A stretch of DNA of 64,000 nt from Microbacterium sp. cf046 (lineage in GTDB: Bacteria; Actinomycetota; Actinomycetes; Actinomycetales; Microbacteriaceae), in the NCBI RefSeq assembly GCF_900114345.1, contig NZ_FOZJ01000003.1, positions 806,001-870,000 of the forward strand. The letters are read 5' to 3'. Under the pieces are notes generated by a model. It had not been told where the DNA came from. It worked only from the letters and a program-made list of their open reading frames with translations, and made no database searches. The position numbers and the translations under genes were made by a program. Positions 31,345 to 43,024 of the stretch are shown piece by piece (within the stretch, counting starts at the first letter, position 1; each line of letters begins with the position of its first letter).

Positions 31345-33423
31345 ATGGATGCGACCCCGAGTCCGACGCACCGGACGGTGGCCCTCATAGGCGGGGCCGG
31401 TTCGGGCAAGACGACACTGGCGGAGAGCCTCCTGTTGCGCGCCGGAGCGATCCAGCGCCGGGGGACGATCGAGCAGGGCACCACGGTGTGCGATCACGAT
31501 CCGGAGGAGATCGCGCGCCAGACCACGCTGACGATCTCGCTCGCCGTCGTGCCGTGGAACCTGCCGGACGGCACGGAGAGTGCGATCACGCTGATCGACA
31601 CGCCCGGCCACCCGGACTTCATCGGCGGCGTCGACACCGCGCTCGCCGTCGCGGATGTCGCAGCGGTCGTCGTCAGTGCGGTCGACGGTGTGACCGCGGG
31701 CACGCGTGCGGTCTGGGCCGCGGCACAGGCGGCCGGGGTGCCGTGCATCGTGATCGTCACCCAGGAGGACCGTGCGCGGGCCGACTTCCGCGGAGTCCTC
31801 GGCCAGCTGCGGGCGACCTTCGGCGACCACCTGTGGCCGCTCGAGCTGCCGCTCGGCGAAGAGCAGGACTTCCACTCCGTCGCGGATGTCCTCGGCGAGC
31901 ACGCGCTCGTCTACGACGACACCGGGCACCACCACGAGGAGCCGATTCCGCCTGCGGTCCAGTCCGAGGAGCACGAGCTCCATGTGAGCGTGACCGAGGA
32001 GATCGTCTCGCACGACGACGCGCAGCTCGAGGCCTATCTCGAGGGCACCGAGCCGTCTTCGGCGGAGCTCGAGCGCGGGTTCGCGCACGAGGTCGCCTCG
32101 GGGGAGGCCGTTCCGGTGCTGCTCTGCTCAGGCCTGAACGGGACCGGCGTCGACCGCATCGCCGACCTGCTGTGCTCGCTCTCGCCGGCGTCACGCGACC
32201 ATGACAGTCGCATCGTGCTCGGCGGGGCGGACGGCGATGGCGGCACGGACGTGCGCGTCGCGCCGAACCCGGAGGGCGAGACGGTCGTGCACGTGTTCCG
32301 CACCGTGGCCGACCCGTTCGTGGGCCAGGTCGCGATGCTCAAGGTGCTGTCGGGGACGCTGCGCCCGAGCGATCGGCTGCGCAACGCGACCACGGGCGTG
32401 GAGGAGCGGATCCCTGCGCTCTTCCGCCTGCGGGGAGCACAGCACCTGCCGACCGATGCGCTGCGCACCGGAGACGTGGGTGCCGTCGCGAAGCTCGTCG
32501 GATCGCCTTCGGGCTCGGTGCTCTGGACGCGGCCGCACGGCGCGGCCCGGCCCGCTCCGCTTCCGCGTCGGCAGCCCGTGTACGCCGTCAGCCTGACCCC
32601 CGCGACGCAGTCCGACGATGCCAAGCTGTCGACGTCGATCGCGCGACTGCTCGCGGAGGATCCCACGCTCGAACTCGATCGGACCGGCGGCGAGACGATC
32701 CTGCGGGGACTCGGCGAGGCGCACCTCGCGGTCGCGGTCGAACGCCTCGCCCGGGTGCTCGGGGTGACCGTGACGACCGGACCCGCCCCCGTCGCCTACC
32801 GCGAGACGATCGCACGACCGGCGCAGGCCGAAGGCAAGGTGAAGAAGCAGTCCGGCGGGCACGGCCAGTTCGCGGTCGTGCAGCTGCGGGTCGGACCGCT
32901 TCCCGCCGGTGGTGGCTTCGAGTTCGTCGATGCCGTCGTCGGAGGTGCGGTGCCGAGGTCGTACATCTCCGCTGTGGAGAAGGGCGCGCGCGATGCGCTC
33001 GCCGCGGGCGGGCCGCACGGGCACCCGGTGGTCGATGTCCGCGTCGAGCTCTACGACGGCAAGGCGCACTCGGTGGACTCATCTGAGATGGCCTTCCGCA
33101 CTGCCGCCTCGCTCGGCGTCAAGGCGGCGCTCGCCGAGGCGGGATCGATCGTGCTCGAGCCGGTGTCGATCGTCACGATCACGGTGCCGGCCGCCCTGCA
33201 GGGGCCGATCCTCACAGATCTGTCGTCGCGCCGGGCCCACGTCAACGCCACGGAGGCCGCCGACGGGGGCGCGATGCGGATCGTCGCGAGCGTGCCCGAG
33301 GCCGAGCTCGGGCGCTATGTCCTGGAGCTGCGCTCTCTGACCGGCGGTCAGGCCGAGCTCACGATCACACCCGACCGCTACGAGCGGGCGCCGAGCACGA
33401 TCAAGGCGCCCGGCACCGGGTGA
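31345..33423 (+). CDS. EF-G-like protein (EF-G2 type)
   Basis: This 692-residue translational GTPase homologue keeps G1 (G-G-A-G-S-G-K-T-T) and G3 (D-T-P-G-H-P-D-F) and the later EF-G domains, including K-K-Q-S-G-G-H-G-Q-F of domain IV. Switch I reads A-R-Q-T-T-L-T-I instead of E-R-G-I-T-I, and the G4 N-K-x-D motif reads T-Q-E-D. Mycobacterial EF-G2 binds GTP but lacks ribosome-stimulated GTPase activity. This protein likely belongs there and may be even more diverged in nucleotide specificity. I chose the ATG at 31345 with a GGGAGG site 4 bases upstream; an in-frame GTG at 31333 is less likely. Confidence 0.87.
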   Translation: MDATPSPTHRTVALIGGAGSGKTTLAESLLLRAGAIQRRGTIEQGTTVCDHDPEEIARQTTLTISLAVVPWNLPDGTESAITLIDTPGHPDFIGGVDTALAVADVAAVVVSAVDGVTAGTRAVWAAAQAAGVPCIVIVTQEDRARADFRGVLGQLRATFGDHLWPLELPLGEEQDFHSVADVLGEHALVYDDTGHHHEEPIPPAVQSEEHELHVSVTEEIVSHDDAQLEAYLEGTEPSSAELERGFAHEVASGEAVPVLLCSGLNGTGVDRIADLLCSLSPASRDHDSRIVLGGADGDGGTDVRVAPNPEGETVVHVFRTVADPFVGQVAMLKVLSGTLRPSDRLRNATTGVEERIPALFRLRGAQHLPTDALRTGDVGAVAKLVGSPSGSVLWTRPHGAARPAPLPRRQPVYAVSLTPATQSDDAKLSTSIARLLAEDPTLELDRTGGETILRGLGEAHLAVAVERLARVLGVTVTTGPAPVAYRETIARPAQAEGKVKKQSGGHGQFAVVQLRVGPLPAGGGFEFVDAVVGGAVPRSYISAVEKGARDALAAGGPHGHPVVDVRVELYDGKAHSVDSSEMAFRTAASLGVKAALAEAGSIVLEPVSIVTITVPAALQGPILTDLSSRRAHVNATEAADGGAMRIVASVPEAELGRYVLELRSLTGGQAELTITPDRYERAPSTIKAPGTG

Positions 33424-33504
33424 CGCATGGCGGGTGGGGCATGACCTCATCCGTAAGATGGTGCGTTGGGGCGCGGCATCCGATCGCCGCCCGTCACCAC
33501 ACGC

Positions 33505-33521
33505 GCGTCACGGAGTGACGC
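33505..33521 (+). promoter_or_regulatory. hairpin in the lysC leader
   Basis: GCGTCAC-GGA-GTGACGC forms a perfect 7-bp stem ending 16 bases before the GTG of lysC, just upstream of its GGGAG site. A TAAGAT -10 box at 33454-33459 would place it in a ~70-base leader. It may shape ribosome access; no known riboswitch is recognised. Confidence 0.4.
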
Positions 33522-33537
33522 CCCCGGGAGTCTCATC

Positions 33538-34842
33538 GTGGCGTTGTTCGTGCAGAAGTACGGCGGGTCGTCGGTCGCCGACGCGGAGAGCATCAAGCGC
33601 GTCGCGAAGCGGATCGTCGACACCCGCCGCGCGGGTCACGACGTGGTGGTCGCCGTCAGTGCGATGGGCGACACCACCGACGAGCTGCTCGACCTCGCCG
33701 CCCAGGTCGCACCGATCCCCGCCCCGCGCGAGCTTGACATGCTCCTCTCCAGCGGCGAGCGCATCTCGATGGCCCTGCTGGCGATGGCGATTCACTCGAT
33801 GGGCTTCGAGGCGCGGTCGTTCACCGGATCCCAGGCGGGCATGATCACGGATGCGACCCACGGCGCCGCCCGGATCGTCGATGTGACCCCGGTCCGGCTG
33901 CGGGAGGCGCTCGACGAGGGGGCCATCGTCATCGTCGCCGGCTTCCAGGGCTTCAACCGCGACACCCGCGACATCACCACGCTTGGCCGAGGCGGCTCGG
34001 ACACGACAGCGGTCGCGCTCGCCGCCGCCCTCGACGCCGACGTGTGCGAGATCTACAGCGATGTCGACGGCATCTTCACAGCTGATCCGCGTGTGGTGCC
34101 CCGCGCGCAGAAGCTGACGCACGTCTCGAGCGAGGAGATGCTCGAGCTGGCGGCGAACGGTGCCAAGGTGCTCTACATCCGCGCGGTCGAGTACGCCCGC
34201 CGGCACGGGGTGCTGATCCACGCGAGGTCCACATTCAGCTCGGGCGAGGGCACCTGGGTGCTCGGCCACGGCATGACGCTCCCGGCGGGTGCAGGCGGGC
34301 CGACAGTCGCAGAAGGAGAAGAGATGGAAGAGCCGATCGTCGCGGGGGTCGCGACCGACCTCAGCCAGGCGAAGATCACCGTGACCGGTGTGCCCGACGT
34401 TCCCGGCAAGGCGGCCGAGATCTTCAAGATCGTCGCCAAATCCGGTGCGAACGTCGACATGATCGTGCAGAACGTGTCGGCGGCATCGACCGGGCGCACC
34501 GACATCTCGTTCACGCTTCCCAAGGAGGATGCGGCGATCGCCCTGCGCGCGCTCGCTGGTGAGCAGTCCGACGTGGGGTTCGAGAACCTCGTCCACGACG
34601 ACCAGATCGGCAAGCTCTCGGTCGTCGGCGCGGGCATGCGCACGCACTCGGGCGTCTCAGCCACGCTGTTCGAGGCGCTGAGCGTGTCGGGCATCAACAT
34701 CGAGATGATCTCCACGTCCGAGATCCGCATCTCGGTCGTCGTCCGCGGCGACGACCTCGCCGAGGCGGCGCGCGTCGTGCACACCGCGTACGGACTCGAC
34801 GGGGATGCCGAAGCCGTCGTCCACGCCGGGTCCGGCCGCTGA
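33538..34842 (+). CDS. lysC: aspartate kinase
   Basis: This 434-residue protein has the amino-acid kinase domain (V-Q-K-Y-G-G-S-S-V at the N-terminus; [12 protein letters not shown]) and two C-terminal ACT domains (~265-430). It phosphorylates aspartate, the first step to Lys, Met, Thr and diaminopimelate, and is normally feedback-inhibited by Lys plus Thr. I chose the GTG at 33538 because it gives the conserved start right before V-Q-K-Y-G-G; a GGGAG site is upstream. An internal start for a beta subunit lies at 34324. asd follows after one gene. Confidence 0.96.
   Translation: MALFVQKYGGSSVADAESIKRVAKRIVDTRRAGHDVVVAVSAMGDTTDELLDLAAQVAPIPAPRELDMLLSSGERISMALLAMAIHSMGFEARSFTGSQAGMITDATHGAARIVDVTPVRLREALDEGAIVIVAGFQGFNRDTRDITTLGRGGSDTTAVALAAALDADVCEIYSDVDGIFTADPRVVPRAQKLTHVSSEEMLELAANGAKVLYIRAVEYARRHGVLIHARSTFSSGEGTWVLGHGMTLPAGAGGPTVAEGEEMEEPIVAGVATDLSQAKITVTGVPDVPGKAAEIFKIVAKSGANVDMIVQNVSAASTGRTDISFTLPKEDAAIALRALAGEQSDVGFENLVHDDQIGKLSVVGAGMRTHSGVSATLFEALSVSGINIEMISTSEIRISVVVRGDDLAEAARVVHTAYGLDGDAEAVVHAGSGR
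34312..34326 (+). promoter_or_regulatory. internal ribosome-binding site and start for LysC beta subunit
   Basis: Inside lysC, AGAAGGAGAAGAG directly precedes an in-frame ATG at 34324, giving M-E-E-P-I-V-A-G-V, the known beginning of actinobacterial aspartokinase beta. The product would be the 172-residue ACT regulatory part. Corynebacterial lysC is known to make alpha2-beta2 enzymes this way. Confidence 0.8.
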
Positions 34843-34922
34843 TCGCCGGCGCTGACTCCCGGCGCTGACTCTCAGCGCGACTCCAGCGTGCCCAGGTAGC
34901 CTCACCGCGTCGAGGGGGAGCG

Positions 34923-35501
34923 ATGGTTCGCAGGAGGCTGTCGAGTCGGGCGCGCTGGCTGTGGGGGATCGGTGCGGCACTCGGCCTGACCGCCGCCGTC
35001 GTCGCCGGTCTCGTGTTCCAGCCCTGGCTCCTGTTGATCGACGTCCGGGTCGACGACGAGATCCCGGCAGCCGTCGAGACGACGCCCCCGCCTCCAGAGC
35101 CGAGTGTCGAGCCGGCCGAGGACGTGACGCCGACGCCCGAACCTCCGGCTGTGCCGGTGACGATCCTCACCGGGGCCTTCGTCAGCCACGAGCACACCAC
35201 CACCGGCTCGGTGCGCGTGATCGAGCACCCCGACGGCTCGCGCCAGCTCGCGATCGAGGGCCTCGAGACCACCAACGGACCGGACGTGCATGTCTGGCTC
35301 AGCGCAGGTCCGGTGATCGAGGGCTTCGACGGATGGTTCACCGCGGCGGGCTACGAGTACGTCGATCTCGGGCCCATCAAGGGGAACCTCGGGAATCAGC
35401 TCTACGACATCCCGGCGGGCGTCGACCTCGCCGCATTCCCGACGGTGGACCTGTGGTGCGTCCAGTTCTCGGTCTCCTTCGGCGCGGCGGCGCTGGCGTG
35501 A
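34923..35501 (+). CDS. DM13-domain membrane-anchored protein
   Basis: This 192-residue protein has one N-terminal membrane anchor (~13-36), a Pro/Glu-rich spacer (~48-76) and a DM13 domain (~80-190). The domain shows F-x-S-x-E-H-x-T-x-G-x-V, G-P-D-V-H-V-W-L-S, L-G-x-I-K-G-N-x-G-N-Q-x-Y-D-I-P and the conserved cysteine in V-D-L-W-C-V-Q-F-S. DM13 is proposed to act in redox or electron transfer outside the membrane, through that cysteine. A GGGGGAG site precedes the ATG. It is sandwiched between lysC and asd, with no obvious role there. Confidence 0.82.
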   Translation: MVRRRLSSRARWLWGIGAALGLTAAVVAGLVFQPWLLLIDVRVDDEIPAAVETTPPPPEPSVEPAEDVTPTPEPPAVPVTILTGAFVSHEHTTTGSVRVIEHPDGSRQLAIEGLETTNGPDVHVWLSAGPVIEGFDGWFTAAGYEYVDLGPIKGNLGNQLYDIPAGVDLAAFPTVDLWCVQFSVSFGAAALA

Positions 35502-36728
<1,227 letters not shown>

Positions 36729-36807
36729 GCTCTTGCCCCATCGTCAAGAACGCCGGAGTTTTCGCGCCCGGCGATCGGGCCCGTCCAGGCGCCCGGCCCG
36801 CGAGAAC

Positions 36808-36813
36808 TAGACT
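36808..36813 (+). promoter_or_regulatory. -10 box for leaderless mqo
   Basis: TAGACT ends 6 bases before the GTG at 36820. Confidence 0.5.
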
Positions 36814-36819
36814 TCTGGA

Positions 36820-38292
36820 GTGACAGAAACCGTCGATGTCGTGCTGATCGGTGGTGGCATCATGAGCGCCACCCTGGGCACGCTGATCTCCGAGCTGCAG
36901 CCCGACTGGAAGATCGTCGTGTACGAGCGACTCCACGACGTGGGGCTGGAGAGCTCCAACGCGTGGAACAACGCCGGGACCGGTCATGCCGCCCTGTGCG
37001 AGCTGAACTACACGCCTGAGGGGCCCGACGGCACGGTCGACCCCGCGAAGGCGATCTCGATCAACGAGCAGTTCCAGCAGAGCCGTCAGTTCTGGTCCTC
37101 GCTCGTGGAGGAGGGCGCGCTGGACGCGCCCTCGACATTCATCAACTCCACTCCGCACATGACGTTCGTGCGCGGCGAGAAGGACGTCGAATTCCTCAAG
37201 AAGCGGTACGAGGCGCTCAAGGACCAGCCGCTGTTCGCCGGCATCCAGTACAGCGAAGACTCACGCGTCATCAACCAGTGGGCGCCGCTGCTCATGCAGA
37301 AGCGCCGCGCCGGGGAGCCGTTCGCGGCCACCCGCGTGCCGGCCGGTACCGACGTCGATTTCGGCGCGCTCACCCATCAGCTCTTCGACAACCTGCGCGA
37401 GCGCGGTGCGGACATCATCACCAACCGCGAGGTGCGCAAGCTCAAGCGCCAGAGCGACGGCACCTGGCTCATCACCTGGCGCAATTCGATCGGTCGGACT
37501 CCGGGCCGGACGAAGGCCCGCTTCGTCTTCGTCGGCGCGGGCGGCTGGGCGATCAAGCTCCTCCAGCGCTCCGGCATCCCCGAGATCAACGGATACGGCG
37601 TGTTCCCGATCGGCGGTCAGTGGCTCAAGACGAGCAACCCGGCGCTCGTGGCCAAGCACAAGGCGAAGGTCTACTCGCAGGCCTCCGTCGGAGCCCCGCC
37701 GATGTCGGTTCCGCACCTGGACACCAGGGTGGTCGACGGTGAGACTTCTCTGCTGTTCGGGCCGTTCGCCACATTCAGCCCGAAGTTCCTCAAGAACGGC
37801 TCGATGCTCGACCTCGTCGCCCAGGTGCGTCCAGGCAACCTCTGGCCGATGATGAAGGTCGCGATCGACAACCCGTCGCTGATCACCTATCTCGTGGGCG
37901 AGCTCCTCAAGAACCACGCCAAGAAGGTCGACAGCCTCCGCGACTTCATGCCGACGGCCAAGGACCAGGACTGGGAGCTGCTGAACGCCGGCCAGCGGGC
38001 GCAGGTGATGAAGAAGGATCCCAAGAAGGGCGGCGTGCTGCAGTTCGGCACCGAGGTCGTCACGGGTGCGGACGGCACGATCGCCGGCCTGCTCGGTGCT
38101 TCGCCGGGCGCGTCCACCGCCGTCTCGATCATGCTCGGTCTGCTCCAGACGTGCTTCCCCGACCGGATCGAGGAGTGGGAGCCCCGGCTTCGCGAGCTGA
38201 TCCCGAGCTACGGCGAGCAGCTCAACCCGAAGCCCGCGCTCGCCGAAGAGGTCCTCTCCGAGACCGCCGGCACACTCGCTCTGACGGCTTAG
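36820..38292 (+). CDS. mqo: malate:quinone oxidoreductase
   Basis: This 490-residue FAD enzyme has the dinucleotide-binding [10 protein letters not shown] at the N-terminus, [12 protein letters not shown], and the C-terminal G-A-S-P-G-A-S-T-A. Mqo oxidises malate to oxaloacetate and passes electrons to menaquinone at the membrane; in actinobacteria it is often the main malate oxidation route. The GTG start follows a leaderless-type promoter. Confidence 0.95.
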   Translation: MTETVDVVLIGGGIMSATLGTLISELQPDWKIVVYERLHDVGLESSNAWNNAGTGHAALCELNYTPEGPDGTVDPAKAISINEQFQQSRQFWSSLVEEGALDAPSTFINSTPHMTFVRGEKDVEFLKKRYEALKDQPLFAGIQYSEDSRVINQWAPLLMQKRRAGEPFAATRVPAGTDVDFGALTHQLFDNLRERGADIITNREVRKLKRQSDGTWLITWRNSIGRTPGRTKARFVFVGAGGWAIKLLQRSGIPEINGYGVFPIGGQWLKTSNPALVAKHKAKVYSQASVGAPPMSVPHLDTRVVDGETSLLFGPFATFSPKFLKNGSMLDLVAQVRPGNLWPMMKVAIDNPSLITYLVGELLKNHAKKVDSLRDFMPTAKDQDWELLNAGQRAQVMKKDPKKGGVLQFGTEVVTGADGTIAGLLGASPGASTAVSIMLGLLQTCFPDRIEEWEPRLRELIPSYGEQLNPKPALAEEVLSETAGTLALTA

Positions 38293-38325
38293 CCGGGGAG
38301 GACACCGCCGCCTCTGCGGCGCCTC

Positions 38326-38331
38326 TATTGT
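38326..38331 (+). promoter_or_regulatory. -10 box for leaderless DUF2207 gene
   Basis: TATTGT ends 7 bases before the ATG at 38339. Confidence 0.4.
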
Positions 38332-38338
38332 TGGGGGC

Positions 38339-40327
38339 ATGCCGGGACTCTGGGGACGGCGGTCGAGGCGCGCGATCGCACTGATGATCGCGCTCGCCGC
38401 CGCGCTGTTCACGATGGCGGTACCGGCCGCTGCGGCATCCGCCCCTGTCGCGGCGCACGCGGCACCGGCATCGGTCCAGAACTTCGTGTACGACTCGTTC
38501 GAGGCCGACTACTACCTCGTCCGCGGCGCCGGCGGAAAGAGTCACCTGTTCACGAGTGAGAAGATCGTCGCCCATTTTCCCGACTTCGACCAGAACAAGG
38601 GCATCGTCCGATGGATCCCGAAGGCGGACTCCGGGATCGCGCACGACACCCGGGTCGTGAACGTCACCGGCGCGGGAGGAGCGCCGATTCCGTGGTGGAC
38701 CGAAGAGGACGACGACTGGATCTACGTCCTGACCGGCGATGACTCGTACGTCCGCGGAGCGCAGACCTATGTCATCTCGTACACGATGAGCGATGTCGTG
38801 CTGCGCTACGAGGACACCGACGCCGACGAGTTCTACTGGGACACCGTCGGCACCGATCACCCGCAGCCGTTCGGGTCGGTCACCGCGCATGTGCACGTCG
38901 CGGGCGATGCCGCGCCCGGCCTCCTGCCCGGTCGCGCGTTCTGCTACTCGGGTCCGGAGGGCTCCACCGACGCCTGCGAGATCGCACCCGCTGCGGCCAC
39001 CGAGTGGCCGGCCGACGTCGCCGCATGGGCGGCCGGTGTGGGTGCCGGCAACGTGACGGACGGGTCGGTCTCGTTCACCGCCGGAGATGTCGACCTCGGG
39101 CCCGATGAGAACGTCACCGTCGCACTCGGCTTCGAGCAGGGCACGTTCTCCGCGCCCACGCCGCCGCCTCCGCCGCCGTACCCGTGGTGGGAGTGGATCC
39201 TGCCCGTCCTCGGGCTGCTCACCGGCCTCGGCGGTCTGATCTTCATCCTCGTGATGCGGGTCGTCCTGCGGCGAAACCCCGATGACTCGCCCGTGATCGT
39301 GCAGTACACGCCGCCCGAGGACGAGTCGCTCACGCTCTCGGCGGGCGTCCTCGATGTGCCCGAGCGGGCCATGGCGGCGCATGTCGTCGACCTGGCCGTG
39401 CGCGATGCGGTCGAACTGCGGGCGTCGGGAGACCGGGAGGATCCGGAGGACTTCGAGGTGGTGCTGCGCACAAAGGACGGTCTCGATTCCGACGACCTCC
39501 GCGTGATCTACACGCTCTTCTCGAAGAACGCCAAGCCCGGCTCCGACGTCGACCTCGGCGCTTTCGCGAAATCGCCGCCCGTCCGGGCGGTCACCTACGT
39601 CCGCCGGATCGACGAATTCACCGTGCAGCGCGGCTATCGCAGCAAGCTGCCCGCCTGGATCGGCATGGTGCGCGCGATGTCGCAGATCGGCGGCTTCTTC
39701 CTCGCGATGACGCTGATCTTCTTCGCCGGGACGGCCGTCGACGTGCTCAACGACCTCGCACCGATGGGCGGTCTCGTCTACATCGCGGCGATCGTCAGCG
39801 GGTTCTTCGCCTTCATCTTCCTTCCGTTCTTCAGCCTGCCGAAGTCGACGCTGACGCTCGCTGGGGGTATGCACAAGACGTACCTCGAGGGCATCCGCGA
39901 GTACCTCCGACTCGCTGAAGAGGATCGCCTGCGCGCCGCTCAGTCGCCGCGCACCGCGGATCTCGTCTCCTCGGGGCGGCGTCCGTTCGGCGACACCCCG
40001 AACGCCCCAGGCGACAGCATCGTGAACGTCTACGAGCGACTGCTGCCGTACGCGGTGCTGTTCGGAATGGAGCGCGAGTGGGTGGAGGTCATCCGAAGCG
40101 CGTCGCCGGTCGTGGCGGACGCTCCGCGTGTGTCCCTCTTCGACGCGGTGTCCTCCCGGTCGCTCTCGGACGCCTCCTCGTCGATCGGGCGCCTCGCGGT
40201 CACCCCGGTCTCCAGCGGCAGTTCCTCGAGCAGCTCGTCGAGCTCGAGCTGGTCGTCGTCGGGCGGTTCGTCGGGGGGCGGCTCCTCGGGCGGCGGCGGG
40301 GGCGGCGGAGGCTTCGGCGGTCGTTGA
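38339..40327 (+). CDS. DUF2207 membrane protein with Ser/Gly-rich tail
   Basis: This 662-residue protein begins with a signal peptide (~1-42, A-H-A-A-P site). It then has a DUF2207 extracytoplasmic domain (~45-270), a Pro-rich stretch, a membrane helix (~285-305), a cytoplasmic domain and two further membrane helices (~445-500). It ends in a poly-Ser run and a Gly-rich tail. Function is unknown. The tail resembles that of YgcG/TPM-type membrane proteins that share the DUF2207 context. It is monocistronic by position. Confidence 0.85.
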   Translation: MPGLWGRRSRRAIALMIALAAALFTMAVPAAAASAPVAAHAAPASVQNFVYDSFEADYYLVRGAGGKSHLFTSEKIVAHFPDFDQNKGIVRWIPKADSGIAHDTRVVNVTGAGGAPIPWWTEEDDDWIYVLTGDDSYVRGAQTYVISYTMSDVVLRYEDTDADEFYWDTVGTDHPQPFGSVTAHVHVAGDAAPGLLPGRAFCYSGPEGSTDACEIAPAAATEWPADVAAWAAGVGAGNVTDGSVSFTAGDVDLGPDENVTVALGFEQGTFSAPTPPPPPPYPWWEWILPVLGLLTGLGGLIFILVMRVVLRRNPDDSPVIVQYTPPEDESLTLSAGVLDVPERAMAAHVVDLAVRDAVELRASGDREDPEDFEVVLRTKDGLDSDDLRVIYTLFSKNAKPGSDVDLGAFAKSPPVRAVTYVRRIDEFTVQRGYRSKLPAWIGMVRAMSQIGGFFLAMTLIFFAGTAVDVLNDLAPMGGLVYIAAIVSGFFAFIFLPFFSLPKSTLTLAGGMHKTYLEGIREYLRLAEEDRLRAAQSPRTADLVSSGRRPFGDTPNAPGDSIVNVYERLLPYAVLFGMEREWVEVIRSASPVVADAPRVSLFDAVSSRSLSDASSSIGRLAVTPVSSGSSSSSSSSSSWSSSGGSSGGGSSGGGGGGGGFGGR

Positions 40328-40363
40328 CCCGCCGCTCGGATCGAGCGCGGCGTCCGCGGCGAC

Positions 40364-40369
40364 TACGCT
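40364..40369 (+). promoter_or_regulatory. -10 box for leaderless tdk
   Basis: TACGCT ends 6 bases before the GTG at 40376. Confidence 0.5.
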
Positions 40370-40375
40370 CGGCAC

Positions 40376-41035
40376 GTGGCCAAACTGTACTTCCGCTACG
40401 GTGCGATGAACTCGGGCAAGTCCTCGTCCCTGCTGCAGGCGGCCTACAACTACGAGGAGCGCGGGCAGCACGTGCTCCTGGCGAAGCCGGCGATCGACAC
40501 GAAGGAGTCCGACAAGATCTCCAGCCGCCTGGGCATGTCCCGAGCGGTGGACTTCCTCATCCAGCCGGATGCCGATCTGCGCTCACTGTTCGCCGCACAC
40601 CGCGCGCGGGTGCAGGAGTCCGGCGCTGACGCGCTCTTCGCCGAGCAGACGCCCCAGGGGCGGCCGGTCGATGTCGCGTGCCTCCTGATCGACGAGGCGC
40701 AGTTCCTCACGCCCGCCCAGGTCGACGACCTGCTTCGGATCGTGGTCCTGGACGGCGTGCCGGTGCTCGCGTACGGCATCCGCACCGACTTCCGCACCGA
40801 GGCCTTCCCCGGGTCGCGCAGGCTCCTCGAACTCGCGCACAGCCTCGAAGAGCTCAAGACGATCTGCCGCTGCGGCCGCAAGGCGATCTTCAACGCGCGG
40901 CTGGTGGGCGGTCGATTCGTCTTCGACGGAGACCAGGTGGCGATCGACGAGCTCTCCGCGGATCGCGTGACGTACGAGTCGATGTGCGCGGAGTGCTACC
41001 TGCGCGAATCGGGCGGGCGCCTGGACGGTCGCTGA
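40376..41035 (+). CDS. tdk: thymidine kinase
   Basis: This 219-residue type II thymidine kinase has Walker A G-A-M-N-S-G-K-S-S, Walker B L-I-D-E-A-Q-F, the lasso region and two zinc cysteine pairs (C-R-C-G and C-A-E-C). It phosphorylates salvaged thymidine to dTMP. The GTG start is preceded by a leaderless-type -10 box. Confidence 0.94.
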   Translation: MAKLYFRYGAMNSGKSSSLLQAAYNYEERGQHVLLAKPAIDTKESDKISSRLGMSRAVDFLIQPDADLRSLFAAHRARVQESGADALFAEQTPQGRPVDVACLLIDEAQFLTPAQVDDLLRIVVLDGVPVLAYGIRTDFRTEAFPGSRRLLELAHSLEELKTICRCGRKAIFNARLVGGRFVFDGDQVAIDELSADRVTYESMCAECYLRESGGRLDGR

Positions 41036-41063
41036 CGTACATCGGCGCGTAACAATGCGTCGG

Positions 41064-41069
41064 TAGGCT
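41064..41069 (+). promoter_or_regulatory. -10 box for leaderless galE
   Basis: TAGGCT ends 6 bases before the ATG at 41076. Confidence 0.55.
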
Positions 41070-41075
41070 CGAATC

Positions 41076-42095
<1,020 letters not shown>

Positions 42096-42099
42096 GCGG

Positions 42100-42945
42100 T
42101 CAGGCCGTCTTCGGAGACTCGGCGGCCCGCCGCGGCGGCAGCGGGACGAGCATCGACGTCGCCCGCTGGTAGTCGGCGTAGGCCGGGTACTTCGCCGCGG
42201 TGATCGATTCGGTGAAGATCGTCGAGCCGATGAACAGCACCGTCAGCAGCGCGGCGCCGATGATCGTCCAGTTCAGCGCGCCGCCCCAGAGGCCGAGGCC
42301 CGACGCCACCGCCGCCGTGGCCCCGAGCGCGTAGAACGCCCACCACTGCGCCTGCTCGAAGAAGAAGTTGGGGTGCCGGCTCACCCGGAACAGTCCCGTC
42401 GTGGCGAAGCCCGGCTCGAGGTGGCCGCCGGCAGCGGCCTTGGCCTTGTGGAACTCCCATTGCTGCTGGTCCGCCACGAACTCGCCGACCAGGAAAGCTG
42501 CGAACAGCACCGCGAACGCCGCGTCCCAGCCGTTCAGAGGGGCGGGGTTCTGCCAGGCGATCAGAGCCGGAAGAGTGATCAGGACGAGCAGGGCGTTCTG
42601 GTACAGCACGATGAAGAGCAGATTGAAGATCTGGAACTGCCACGGCTTCATGCGTCCGCGCAGGATCGCCCACCGGTAATCCTCCATGCCGGTGTAGCCG
42701 CCCTTGCGGGCGAAGTTGTACGTCAGCCGCGCGGCCCACGCGGTGACCAGCAGCGCCATCAGGATGAGCCTGGCGGGGTCGGCGCCGTCCGCGATGCCGG
42801 CGATCGCGAAGATCCAGACGTACACGGCGGGAACGATCGACCAGATCCGATCGACCCAGGACGTGTCCTTCGTGATGAGCGAGGCGATCCAGCATCCGGC
42901 GCAGGTGACGGCGGCGACGATCAGGACGAGGGCGAGCGGATCCAT
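42100..42945 (-). CDS. DUF1295 (steroid 5-alpha-reductase-like) membrane protein
   Basis: This 281-residue protein has about seven membrane segments and the DUF1295 signature near the C-terminus: G-L-F-R-V-S-R-H-P-N-F-F-F-E-Q, then a terminal Y-P-A-Y-A-D-Y-Q. Family members are NADPH-dependent reductases by homology, with unknown physiological substrates. TATCCT on the minus strand ends 6 bases before the ATG, so it is probably leaderless. It diverges from the FadR-type regulator gene across two operator palindromes, which might control both genes. Confidence 0.85.
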   Translation of the reverse strand: MDPLALVLIVAAVTCAGCWIASLITKDTSWVDRIWSIVPAVYVWIFAIAGIADGADPARLILMALLVTAWAARLTYNFARKGGYTGMEDYRWAILRGRMKPWQFQIFNLLFIVLYQNALLVLITLPALIAWQNPAPLNGWDAAFAVLFAAFLVGEFVADQQQWEFHKAKAAAGGHLEPGFATTGLFRVSRHPNFFFEQAQWWAFYALGATAAVASGLGLWGGALNWTIIGAALLTVLFIGSTIFTESITAAKYPAYADYQRATSMLVPLPPRRAAESPKTA

Positions 42946-42951
42946 GCGATC

Positions 42952-42957
42952 AGGATA
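42952..42957 (-). promoter_or_regulatory. -10 box for leaderless DUF1295 gene
   Basis: On the minus strand TATCCT ends 6 bases before the ATG at 42945. Confidence 0.45.
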
Positions 42958-42977
42958 CGCGGACGCACACCTGCACC

Positions 42978-43013
42978 TGTGGTCTGACCACATGATAGTG
43001 TGGTCAGACCACA
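42978..43013. promoter_or_regulatory. paired FadR/LldR-type operators
   Basis: Two perfect palindromes, TGTGGTC-T-GACCACA (42978-42992) and TGTGGTC-A-GACCACA (42999-43013), are separated by 6 bases. The second is the exact reverse complement of the first, so the whole 36-base block is close to one large inverted repeat. The core TGGTC-n-GACCA matches the operator type of FadR-family FCD regulators. A -10-like TAGTGT falls between and into them, and the AAGGAG of the regulator gene begins right after. Confidence 0.82.
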
Positions 43014-43024
43014 GAAGGAGCCGC

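Noticed and set aside
33466..33537. possible 24-residue N-terminal extension of LysC from a TTG right after a -10 box
   Set aside because: The -10 box spacing fits a leaderless TTG start, but the extension is unlike the conserved aspartokinase N-terminus, and the GTG at 33538 has its own Shine-Dalgarno site.
38222..40471. 749-codon minus-strand frame opposite the DUF2207 gene
   Set aside because: Antisense shadow of the DUF2207 and tdk genes with no family resemblance.
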